From assembly GCA_012727685.1 (NCBI GenBank), contig JAAYGO010000198.1, forward strand, positions 1 through 8,696: 8,696 bases of DNA, given 5' to 3'. Both the position numbers and the translations under genes were made by a program. Below the pieces are notes generated by a model. That model did not search any database. It saw only the letters and a list, made by a program, of their open reading frames with translations, and was not told the DNA's origin. The DNA is from Bacillota bacterium (GTDB taxonomy: Bacteria; Bacillota; Dethiobacteria; DTU022). Of this stretch, positions 1-6,680 are shown in pieces (positions within the stretch are counted from its first letter, which is position 1; each line of letters begins with the position of its first letter).

Positions 1-78
1 ATTGCCCTCATCGTTGGGGCGGTGCTGACGGCTGTATTCCCCGAGATAGCCATGTTCTTGCCGAACAGAATGAGTTAA
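1..78 (+). CDS. C-terminal end of a membrane protein, probably TRAP transporter large permease (DctM-like)
   Basis: Frame 1 is open from the window edge to the TAA at 76-78, giving the last 25 residues of a protein that starts upstream. The visible part is a hydrophobic helix (IALIVGAVLTAVF) followed by the short tail PEIAMFLPNRMS. A final membrane helix ending in a Pro-rich 'P-x-I-x-x-F/W-LP' tail is typical of the large permease subunit of TRAP dicarboxylate-type transporters, which import organic acids with a periplasmic binding protein and a sodium gradient. The assignment rests on this short tail only and another polytopic transporter is possible. A perfect hairpin begins 16 bases after the stop, so this gene probably ends its transcription unit. 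Confidence 0.5.
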   Translation: MALIVGAVLTAVFPEIAMFLPNRMS

Positions 79-93
79 GCATAGAATATCATC

Positions 94-131
94 ATTGAAC
101 AGCTTCCCCGGTTTCGGGGAAGCTGTTCAAT
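94..131 (+). terminator. Long perfect hairpin after the upstream permease gene
   Basis: A 16-bp perfect stem (94-109 with 116-131) encloses the 6-base loop GGTTTC. The core arms are CAGCTTCCCC and GGGGAAGCTG. It lies 16 bases downstream of the stop at 78 and 48 bases before the next promoter, the expected place for a terminator. The U-tract is weak: the stem is followed by TGAATAATG rather than a run of T, so termination may be inefficient or the hairpin may mainly stabilise the 3' end. Confidence 0.6.
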
Positions 132-179
132 TGAATAATGATTGTAAAAGAATAATAGAATTTTAAACGGAAAAAATGG

Positions 180-209
180 TTGACGATCCAATCGAGTAAT
201 CAGTATAAT
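180..209 (+). promoter_or_regulatory. Sigma-A-type promoter of the yhdT-panF leader
   Basis: TTGACG at 180-185 (five of six bases match the -35 consensus) is separated by 18 bases from a perfect TATAAT at 204-209. This predicts a transcription start near 216. It is the clearest promoter in the window and puts about 235 bases of untranslated leader before yhdT. Confidence 0.75.
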
Positions 210-215
210 GAAAAC

Positions 216-452
216 ACGGGTGCCAGTTCTGCAAGAGGACAGTACACCGGATTTTAAGAAAATCTTTGTTCTCCAGACTCTGCTTGGAGCCGCCAGGACC
301 GGGACAGGGGTAGAGGTGAATAGCGCTCTGCTGTACCTTCCTGTTGGCGGGAAGGTATTTTATTTTAACGGGGAGAATGCTCTCTTTCAGTACGAGGTTA
401 GCGCTTGCGGACCGCTGCGGCGGAAAATCTTTAGGAGAAAGGATGAACAAAA
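216..452 (+). promoter_or_regulatory. Structured 5' leader of yhdT-panF, possible attenuator or riboswitch of unrecognised class
   Basis: This is the untranslated RNA between the predicted start near 216 and yhdT. It contains several local hairpins: GATTTT/AAAATC at 250-264, CTCCAG/TTGGAG at 271-289, a full intrinsic terminator at 334-366, and GAGA/TCTC at 373-384. A possible antiterminator pairs 305-312 (CAGGGGTA) with 334-343 (TACCTTCCTG), with the two T bases at 338-339 bulged; it would consume the 5' arm of the terminator, so the two folds exclude each other. I looked for T-box, TPP, SAM, lysine, cobalamin, FMN, glycine and ZTP signatures and saw none. A free-standing small RNA of ~150 nt ending at the terminator is an alternative. 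Confidence 0.5.
334..366 (+). terminator. Intrinsic terminator inside the yhdT-panF leader
   Basis: A 10-bp stem (334-343 TACCTTCCTG with 348-357 CGGGAAGGTA, one G-T pair) has a TTGG tetraloop and runs directly into TTTTATTTT at 358-366. This is a textbook rho-independent terminator placed ~120 bases after the predicted start and ~87 bases before the first gene, so it would stop transcription before yhdT unless it is prevented from folding. Confidence 0.75.
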
Positions 453-782
453 ATGCGCAAGGAGAAGCTTGCCGAAGAAGATTTCATTGAAGATCCGCGC
501 TACAAGCAGTGCAACAAGGAGGCGCTGCTAGGCCTGGGGTTGGGCTTGCTGAACCTAGTCTGGTGGTTTGCCTGGGGCTACGGCCTCGGCCTGAAGCCTC
601 CGGAGGAATATACCTATGTGCTCGGGCTTCCGATGTGGTTTTTTATGAGCTGCATCGCGGGGGCGCTGCTCTTCACCGTACTGGCGGTGGTCATGGTGAA
701 AAAGTTCTTCCGCCATATGCCTTTAGGGGAAATTGAGGCGCAGGACGGCGCGGAATCCGGCGCTAGCGGGGAGGTGCGTTAG
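453..782 (+). CDS. yhdT: YhdT/DUF997 family small membrane protein
   Basis: The 109-residue protein has two clear membrane helices (about residues 24-47 and 58-82) and charged ends. The motif DPRYKQCNKEA just before helix 1, the Trp-rich NLVWWFAWGYGL segment and the PMWFFMSC segment entering helix 2 fit the YhdT (DUF997) family, small proteins encoded beside panF. Their molecular role is not established; an accessory or stabilising role for the symporter is the usual inference from linkage. AAAGGA at 438-443 sits 9 bases before the ATG, and AGGAG at 433-437 lies further upstream. An ATG at 443 in another frame is inside this Shine-Dalgarno region and is not the start. panF begins two bases after its stop, so the two genes form one operon controlled by the attenuated leader. 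Confidence 0.87.
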   Translation: MRKEKLAEEDFIEDPRYKQCNKEALLGLGLGLLNLVWWFAWGYGLGLKPPEEYTYVLGLPMWFFMSCIAGALLFTVLAVVMVKKFFRHMPLGEIEAQDGAESGASGEVR

Positions 783-784
783 CC

Positions 785-2338
785 GTGGCCGGCGCCAGGC
801 TGGATGTTCTGATTCCGTTAATCATTTATTCCATTGTTGTTTTCCTGCTCGGCTTTTACAGCCTCCGCTTTGTCTCCCGGGCCGCCCGGCGCGCAGGGAA
901 AGGTTTTTTGGCGGAATATCTTACCGGTGACCGCAATATGGGCGGCTTTGTGCTGGCCATGACCCTGGTGGCCACCTATTTAAGCGCCAGCAGCTTCATC
1001 GGCGGCCCCGGTGCCGCCGCTTCGTACGGGCTGGTCTGGGTTTTTCTCGCCATGAGCCAGATGCCGACCGGCTATTTCACCTTATCGGTTTTGGGCAAGA
1101 AGTTTGCCATCGTGGCCCGTAAGATCAACGCGGTGACTGTGACTGATTTTTTAAGAGAGCGCTATGAAAGCAAGTTCCTGATCGCCATCATCTCCGTTTC
1201 TCTCGTCTTTTTCTTAATCGCGTCTATGACCGCCCAATTTGTAGGCGCCGCCCGCCTGCTCGAGGGAGCCGCCGGGATCTCTTACCAGGTGGCACTAACC
1301 TTCTTTGGGCTAACCGTCCTCCTTTATACCATTATCGGCGGTTTTCGCGCGGTCGCCCTGACCGATACCCTGCAGGGGCTGGTCATGACTGCGGGCATGA
1401 TCTTGCTGTTCGGGGCTACCATTTATGCCGGGGGAGGGGTTACCAGGATTATCCAGGAGCTTTATGCCATCGATCCGGGCCTGATCAGCCCGCTGGGGAC
1501 AGATCCCGGCACTACTTCCGTGGCCTGGGTGACCTCTTTCTGGATCCTGGTTGGTTTCGGGGTGATCGCCTTGCCCCAGGTAGCCACCCGCGCCATGAGC
1601 TACCGGGACAGCGCCAGTATGAACAGCGCCATTATCTACGGGACCGTTGTCTCGATGGTCCTGCTTTTGGGAATGCACCTGATCGGCGCTTTCGGGCGCG
1701 TACTCGTGGGAGAGGTCGCCTCCGGCGACCTGGTGGTGCCTGTGTTGACAACCCATCTCTTTCCGAACTGGCTCGCCGGGCTCGTCCTGGCCGCGCCGCT
1801 GGCGGCAGCCATGTCTACAGTCGATTCTCAGCTTCTGGTGGCGGTTGGCGCCATCGTCAACGATGTTTATGCCAACCTGATCAACCGCCGGATCAAACGG
1901 GCCGCCGGTTTTACCCTGGGCTGTTCCATTGCCATCGGGGCTATTGTTTTTCTCTGCGCTTTTAATCCCCCGGAGTTGCTGGTCTGGCTGAATCTCCATG
2001 CCATCGCCGGCCTGATTGCCACCTTCCTGTGGCCGGTGCTGCTGGGACTTTACTGGAAGCGGGCCAACACGGCGGGGGCTTTTGCCTCCATCATCGCCGG
2101 CGCCGGCTCATACCTGTTCTTATCCAGCAAACTTTTTCAGCGCTGGCTGGGAGAGCTGGCCGCCGCTTCGCCGCAACTGCTGGAATCGGCTTTTTTTGTC
2201 AACTTGCAAGCAGGCAGGACGCTGGGCATGCACACTGTCGTGGCACCCGTATTAATCTCTCTTGCGGCGTTCATTTTGTTTGCCTACCTTACCCCCAGGC
2301 CTTCCTCCGCCGTCATCCGCAAATTCTGGGGCGTCTAA
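785..2338 (+). CDS. panF: Sodium/pantothenate symporter PanF
   Basis: This polytopic protein of 517 residues belongs to the sodium:solute symporter (SSS) family and is predicted to import pantothenate (vitamin B5, the precursor of coenzyme A) with sodium. It is slightly longer than the ~480-residue E. coli PanF. Family features are the N-terminal helix (about 8-28), the G-D-R-N-M-G-G loop (48-54) before a helix with ATYLSASSFIGGPG (63-76), and the MSTVDSQLL segment from Met343, a region that contributes to the sodium site in SSS transporters. About 13 hydrophobic segments follow in the usual pattern. The start is GTG; GGGAGGTG at 769-776 lies 8 bases upstream and fixes it. Linkage to yhdT supports PanF over other SSS members (proline, acetate or sugar carriers), but substrate specificity is inferred. 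A terminator-like hairpin follows. Confidence 0.88.
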   Translation: MAGARLDVLIPLIIYSIVVFLLGFYSLRFVSRAARRAGKGFLAEYLTGDRNMGGFVLAMTLVATYLSASSFIGGPGAAASYGLVWVFLAMSQMPTGYFTLSVLGKKFAIVARKINAVTVTDFLRERYESKFLIAIISVSLVFFLIASMTAQFVGAARLLEGAAGISYQVALTFFGLTVLLYTIIGGFRAVALTDTLQGLVMTAGMILLFGATIYAGGGVTRIIQELYAIDPGLISPLGTDPGTTSVAWVTSFWILVGFGVIALPQVATRAMSYRDSASMNSAIIYGTVVSMVLLLGMHLIGAFGRVLVGEVASGDLVVPVLTTHLFPNWLAGLVLAAPLAAAMSTVDSQLLVAVGAIVNDVYANLINRRIKRAAGFTLGCSIAIGAIVFLCAFNPPELLVWLNLHAIAGLIATFLWPVLLGLYWKRANTAGAFASIIAGAGSYLFLSSKLFQRWLGELAAASPQLLESAFFVNLQAGRTLGMHTVVAPVLISLAAFILFAYLTPRPSSAVIRKFWGV

Positions 2339-2376
2339 AGCATACCCGGCCGGTTTAGGGGAGCTCTAAAATCGCG

Positions 2377-2415
2377 AAGGGGTACCGGGCAAGGACACCG
2401 GTACCCCTTTGATTT
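2377..2415 (+). terminator. Terminator-like hairpin after panF
   Basis: A perfect 12-bp stem (2377-2388 AAGGGGTACCGG with 2398-2409 CCGGTACCCCTT) encloses a 9-base loop and is followed by TGATTT, a short T-rich tail. It lies ~39 bases after the panF stop and ends the transport operon. The tail is imperfect, so some read-through is possible. Confidence 0.7.
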
Positions 2416-2452
2416 AGCCGGAAGGTCGCCGCTATAACACAATCGGGTTAAA

Positions 2453-2525
2453 AACTTTAAAAAGGCTAGCCTGTTTAACTTTAAAAATTCATTAATGCGT
2501 GTTAAAATAGATTATAGGCTAGCTT
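2453..2525 (+). promoter_or_regulatory. AT-rich promoter flanked by repeated AGGCTAGC palindromes (possible operators)
   Basis: A plausible sigma-A promoter is TTTAAA (2480-2485), 17 bases, then TAAAAT (2503-2508), with a start near 2515. Two kinds of repeat surround it. AACTTTAAAAA occurs at 2453-2463 and again at 2477-2487, 24 bases apart. The 10-bp perfect palindrome AGGCTAGCCT (2463-2472) lies upstream of the -35 box, and a near-copy AGGCTAGCTT (2516-2525) lies at the predicted start, 53 bases away (about five helical turns). This arrangement would suit a dimeric regulator binding both sides of the promoter. The promoter hexamers are weak matches and no regulator is encoded here. Confidence 0.45.
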
Positions 2526-2557
2526 AAATTGCCGGTGGTCTTTCATCCTCATCGGGC

Positions 2558-2566
2558 GAGGTGATC
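2558..2566 (+). promoter_or_regulatory. Strong ribosome binding site fixing the GTG start of the dikinase-like gene
   Basis: GAGGTGATC is a nine-base perfect complement to the 3' end of 16S rRNA and lies just before the GTG at 2569. It decides the start and implies efficient translation of the 1369-residue protein. Confidence 0.75.
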
Positions 2567-2568
2567 GC

Positions 2569-5500
2569 GTGGAAGCAAAATTTCAATCCAAGGCGCTCGA
2601 AGCAAATTTAGCCCAAACCAAGTTTGAACAGTTGGAACTACCCGAAAAGCACCGCTGGTTTGCCTCCTTATCCACTGCCTACTGGGGAATCAACAAGCGC
2701 ACGGAAGAATTCATTAAGGAATATAACCACCCCCACCCGAATTATGAATATATCATCAAGAATCTGCACCGGATCAGCTTGAGTGATCTGTGGCTCTACC
2801 GTTCCGTGGCGGAGTCGGAAGCGGCACTCCTTTTCCTGGCGGAAATTTTCGAGGAGCTGCTGCAGAGGGGATTGGCCGAAAAGCTGCGGGAACAGCTCCT
2901 GATCACTTTGCTTAAATTTATCGACAAGCTGGTTGAAGAAGAAAGCTACCCGGCTGCGGTAGTGCGCAAATGCCTGGATCTGGTGGTGAGAGGCCTGGAC
3001 GGCAATGAAACGATCTACCTGCGCAATTCCGGTTATTTCAAGATGTATTTCAAAAAAGCCGCCACCATTCCCGAATTGAACGCCACGATCTGCGACTTTA
3101 CCAGGAATGTCCTGCTGCAGAGCTGTGCTTACTGGGAGAGGACAGCCGATGCCGAAGCCTGGTTTGCCGGCAAGGCGGCGCTGTTCCAGCCGGTTTACGC
3201 AGAGAAGATCAAATTGATCGGCAGAGACTTTTTTGCCGCCCTTGCAGCCCGGATCAAAAGCGCCCAAAACTGGGCGGAGCTCGAATCGAACCTTTTTTTT
3301 GATGATATTGCCAATCATTTTCGCCATTTCAGTGAGGAATTCAAGCTCGATTTAGAAAAAATTCACTATGTTTTTTACTTGCTCCATCTCCCGGGGATGG
3401 CGCAGCTAAAAAAACATCTCCTTTACGATCTGAACCGGTTGATCAAGAACGCTTTAGCCGAACTGGACGGCAAGGACATTTGCGACTTTGTCGAGATGAT
3501 GTTTGGCCTCTTTGCCGAGCTAAAAGATCAGCATATGGGGACGATCCTCGACTGTATCTTTACCCTGGGCAAAGAAGTTGCCGCCATTGATGACCATACC
3601 ATTACCGACCACTATATCCAACAACTGATCGAGTTTGGCTTTGTTCCCCCCGGAGCACTGGAAATTACCAGCGACTGGGAGATAAAGGCAAACCCGGATC
3701 ATGTGAAGAATATCCGGATCTGGCTCGATCTGATCGAACTATCACCTTGCAAGTTTAAAAAGCTGCTCTCCGCGCTGGTCGTCAATTTAAAGCTGCACGG
3801 CGTTTTTATCTCGGACACGGATCTGTTTCAGCGCGACATTACCCGGCTGCTCAATGCCGATATCGGGCTTGTTTATACGCAGGTGAAGCAACTGGCCATG
3901 CTTTTCCCGGTCTATTACAACGAGATCGGGGCCGAGGGCAAGCTGCGCGATGTGAGCACGGCCATGGATGAACTTTCGGGCCGGAAAGACCGCCTGGTTC
4001 ATTACGTGCGCAAGCAGATCCATACCGAAAGCAACAATACCCACGTTGAACTGGTGCGCCGGGTCGCCCGCTTCTGGTATTGCGGGGAACTGGACCCGCT
4101 GCAAGACTTCCTGCCCCGGGATGTCTATGACTCCATCGATCTCCACGGCCCCTACTTTACCGGCGTTAACCGCCTCATGCGAGCAGCCTGCGCCCATTTC
4201 CAGGTTGATGATGCCGGCTTTTTGAAGCTAAGCGAAGGGGAGCTTGCCGCTTTCTTCAAGGAGAGCGGGCTTGGCGGGGAAAGGGATCAGAAAAGATTGA
4301 GTTATCTGGTCCAGCTCTACCGCCTTTTACTGGAGAAGTATTCATTTGCCGTCACCGATGTGGTCGATCTGTTAGCCAAAAGCCGCTTTTTCGCCAGGCA
4401 GGAGATTGAGCGCCTCGCCGGGCTGCTGGCCGAAAACCGGTTCGCCGAAGCCCTGGAACAGGTATACGCCTTTAAAAGGGTGCTCAAAGGAGTAATCCTG
4501 GACAAAACCAAAACGGAGGCCACGGAAACCATCTATTATAAACGGCATATCGCCTTTGGGATTCCTTCCATGTATGGCCAGTACAAAGAACCAAAATTCG
4601 AAGCCCTCGGCCTGATGTACCGGCTCGAACAGGTAGCTTCAGACCTGATTGGAAAGATCATGGCCGGGATCAACCTCGAATACATTTCAGCCAAAACGCT
4701 TAACCACATCTATGCGGTGCTGCTTCAGTTTAAAACGGGGCTGGAGCTTGACGGCGTGGCCAACCAGAATTTCAACTCGTCCCTGGAGATGTACCGCTAC
4801 AGCCTGACCTCGTCCAGCGTGACCCTGGGCCAGTATATGAACATTTTCCGCTTCATGGCCCAGCATATCAAGGAGCTGATCAGCGAATACTTTATCAGGG
4901 TTTACGACGAGGCGCTCAATAAGGTGGTGCCGCATATCTATGACGGTTCGAAAGAAACGGTTGCCAGGGTGGCGGAAATTTTTTACCGGGACATTTTAGC
5001 CTCATCATTTCTGGTTCAGGAACTGGATCAGTTTTTAGCCAATGTGATTAACCGGATCGACAGCTTGATTGAGAATTACTCGGAAGCGCACATCCACAAC
5101 ATGATGAGTTACAATCCCGACCTGGCCATCAGCCCCTTGGGCAGGGAAACGCTGCGGATGGATAATCCAGTTTTCCTCGGCGCCAAGGCCTATTATCTGA
5201 AAAAAATGGTGGCTTACGGGCTGCCGGTGCCGGCCGGTTTTGTTCTGACCACCGAGGTCTACAGGCATAAGGAAACCATTTTCAATCACCCTTACATGAG
5301 CCGCGAGCTGGAAGAGATGATTCTGCAGCATCTCCGGGAGATGGAGCTTTCTGAAAATCTGCAATTTGGCAGCCCCAAGCGGCCGCTCCTCCTTTCGGTC
5401 CGCTCGGGGACAGCCATCTCCATGCCGGGGGCGATGAGCACTTTTTTAAACGTGGGCATGAATGATGCCGTCGCCGAGGCACTAGGCAAAAATCCAGAGA

Positions 5501-6678
5501 CAGCCTGGATGGGCTGGGATTCCTACCGCCGCTTCATTCAGAGCTGGGGCATGTCCCACGGTCTGGAGCGCGATCTTTTTGACGGGATCATGGCGCATTT
5601 CAAGAATATTTACGGGGTTGACCGCAAATTCAACTTCACCGCCTCCCAGATGCGGGAGATCGCCCTTGCCTACAAGCGGGTGCTCAATGAAAACGGGGTT
5701 TTTATCGACGAGGACCCATTTTCCCAGTTGAAGCAGGCGATCAACAGCGTCTTAAATTCGTGGTCCTCGGCGCGGGCCATCGCCTACCGGAAACACATGC
5801 AGATTGCCGAGGAGTGGGGCACTGCCGTAATCGTGCAAAAGATGGTAATGGGGAACCGTTCCCAAAAATCGGGATCCGGTGTGGTCTTTACGCGCAACCC
5901 GAAGATCAATGCGCCGGGCATTAACCTCTATGGCGACTTTACCCTATGCAGCCAGGGAGAAGATATCGTCGCCGGCCTGGTTTATACACTGCCCATTTCC
6001 GAAAGCCAGCGCAAAGACGATTACCATGATTGCCCCATTTCCCTCGAATCGGCTTTCCCGCAGATATACCGGCGCTTGCGTGAAATTGCCGCCATTTTGA
6101 TTGAGCGCTACGGCTATCACCACCAGGAAATCGAGTTTACCTTTGAGTCGGAGGATCCCGCAGACCTTTATCTGCTGCAAATCAAGGAACAAAATATGGT
6201 CCCCAAGGATATGGCGATCTTCGCTAGCCCGCCTGAAGAGATGATCTTGATCGGCAAGGGGATTGGGGCCGGCGGCGGCTGTATCAGCGGCATCGTCAGC
6301 TTCGACATGGAGGACCTGCTGCAAAACAAAAAGAAATTTCCCGAAGAGCGTCATATCCTGATCCGCCCGGACACGGTGCCGGACGATATCCAGATGATCT
6401 TTCTGTGCGACGGCCTGGTGACCAGCCGGGGCGGTGTTACCTCCCATGCGGCAGTAACCGCCGAAAAGCTGGGCAAGGTGTGCGTAGTGAACTGCAAGGA
6501 ACTGGTGGTGCATGACCAGCAAAAACAGTGTCAAATCAATGATTACATCATCAAAACTGGCGATGCCATCTCCATCGACGGAAAGGTCGGCAGCATCTAC
6601 CTGGGGCGTTATCAAATTAAAAAGACGGGCGTTCCCTTTGGAACGGAGCGCCTGCAGTCAAAAACGAGGAGGATCTGA
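2569..6678 (+). CDS. Large PPDK-like dikinase: unknown ~860-residue N-terminal region, ATP-grasp and phosphohistidine domains, no PEP barrel
   Basis: The protein has 1369 residues. The last ~500 match pyruvate phosphate dikinase / PEP synthase. The ATP-grasp part (about 865-1215) has LGAKAYYL with Lys873, RSGTAISMPGAMST from Arg945, GTAVIVQKMV (1084-1093), SGSGVVFTRNP with Arg1109, and EIEF...LLQ with Glu1187, Glu1189 and Gln1204; these align with ATP-site residues known in PPDK. The swivelling domain (about 1240-1350) has TSRGGVTSHAAV, with the phosphorylatable His1293 preceded by Thr-Ser as in PPDK. PPDK normally continues for ~350 residues into the PEP/pyruvate TIM barrel; here the chain stops soon after the DGKVGSIYLG end of the swivelling domain. 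Residues 1-864 look soluble and mostly helical, with no membrane segment, and I recognise no family in them. It should therefore form a phosphohistidine from ATP, but the acceptor is unknown. The GTG start is set by the site at 2558-2566. It overlaps the GAPDH-like gene by one base. Confidence 0.8.
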   Translation: MEAKFQSKALEANLAQTKFEQLELPEKHRWFASLSTAYWGINKRTEEFIKEYNHPHPNYEYIIKNLHRISLSDLWLYRSVAESEAALLFLAEIFEELLQRGLAEKLREQLLITLLKFIDKLVEEESYPAAVVRKCLDLVVRGLDGNETIYLRNSGYFKMYFKKAATIPELNATICDFTRNVLLQSCAYWERTADAEAWFAGKAALFQPVYAEKIKLIGRDFFAALAARIKSAQNWAELESNLFFDDIANHFRHFSEEFKLDLEKIHYVFYLLHLPGMAQLKKHLLYDLNRLIKNALAELDGKDICDFVEMMFGLFAELKDQHMGTILDCIFTLGKEVAAIDDHTITDHYIQQLIEFGFVPPGALEITSDWEIKANPDHVKNIRIWLDLIELSPCKFKKLLSALVVNLKLHGVFISDTDLFQRDITRLLNADIGLVYTQVKQLAMLFPVYYNEIGAEGKLRDVSTAMDELSGRKDRLVHYVRKQIHTESNNTHVELVRRVARFWYCGELDPLQDFLPRDVYDSIDLHGPYFTGVNRLMRAACAHFQVDDAGFLKLSEGELAAFFKESGLGGERDQKRLSYLVQLYRLLLEKYSFAVTDVVDLLAKSRFFARQEIERLAGLLAENRFAEALEQVYAFKRVLKGVILDKTKTEATETIYYKRHIAFGIPSMYGQYKEPKFEALGLMYRLEQVASDLIGKIMAGINLEYISAKTLNHIYAVLLQFKTGLELDGVANQNFNSSLEMYRYSLTSSSVTLGQYMNIFRFMAQHIKELISEYFIRVYDEALNKVVPHIYDGSKETVARVAEIFYRDILASSFLVQELDQFLANVINRIDSLIENYSEAHIHNMMSYNPDLAISPLGRETLRMDNPVFLGAKAYYLKKMVAYGLPVPAGFVLTTEVYRHKETIFNHPYMSRELEEMILQHLREMELSENLQFGSPKRPLLLSVRSGTAISMPGAMSTFLNVGMNDAVAEALGKNPETAWMGWDSYRRFIQSWGMSHGLERDLFDGIMAHFKNIYGVDRKFNFTASQMREIALAYKRVLNENGVFIDEDPFSQLKQAINSVLNSWSSARAIAYRKHMQIAEEWGTAVIVQKMVMGNRSQKSGSGVVFTRNPKINAPGINLYGDFTLCSQGEDIVAGLVYTLPISESQRKDDYHDCPISLESAFPQIYRRLREIAAILIERYGYHHQEIEFTFESEDPADLYLLQIKEQNMVPKDMAIFASPPEEMILIGKGIGAGGGCISGIVSFDMEDLLQNKKKFPEERHILIRPDTVPDDIQMIFLCDGLVTSRGGVTSHAAVTAEKLGKVCVVNCKELVVHDQQKQCQINDYIIKTGDAISIDGKVGSIYLGRYQIKKTGVPFGTERLQSKTRRI

Positions 6679-6680
6679 TG
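6667..6680 (+). promoter_or_regulatory. Shine-Dalgarno and TGATG overlap coupling the dikinase and GAPDH-like genes
   Basis: AGGAGG at 6667-6672 lies inside the end of the dikinase gene. The dikinase stop TGA (6676-6678) shares its A with the next ATG (6678-6680), and a second in-frame ATG follows at 6681-6683, 8 bases from the AGGAGG. Either start could be used; both imply translational coupling. Confidence 0.7.

Noticed and set aside
216..452. T-box or other known riboswitch in the panF leader
   Set aside because: The T-box core (GGTGGNACCGCG) and the hallmark sequences of common riboswitches are not seen; only the terminator and possible antiterminator are supported.
208..531. 107-residue open frame in the leader, overlapping the start of yhdT
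   Set aside because: Its ATG lies in the -10 box of the promoter, it has no Shine-Dalgarno site, it runs through the intrinsic terminator and it overlaps yhdT in another frame. I do not recognise the product.
1310..1999. 229-residue reverse-strand open frame inside panF
   Set aside because: Antisense shadow of a well-supported gene; composition is Gly/Asp/Gln/His-rich with no recognisable domain and no ribosome binding site was evident.
5944..6615. 223-residue reverse-strand open frame inside the dikinase gene
   Set aside because: Lies opposite the conserved phosphohistidine and ATP-site coding region, which explains the base pattern; no domain recognised.
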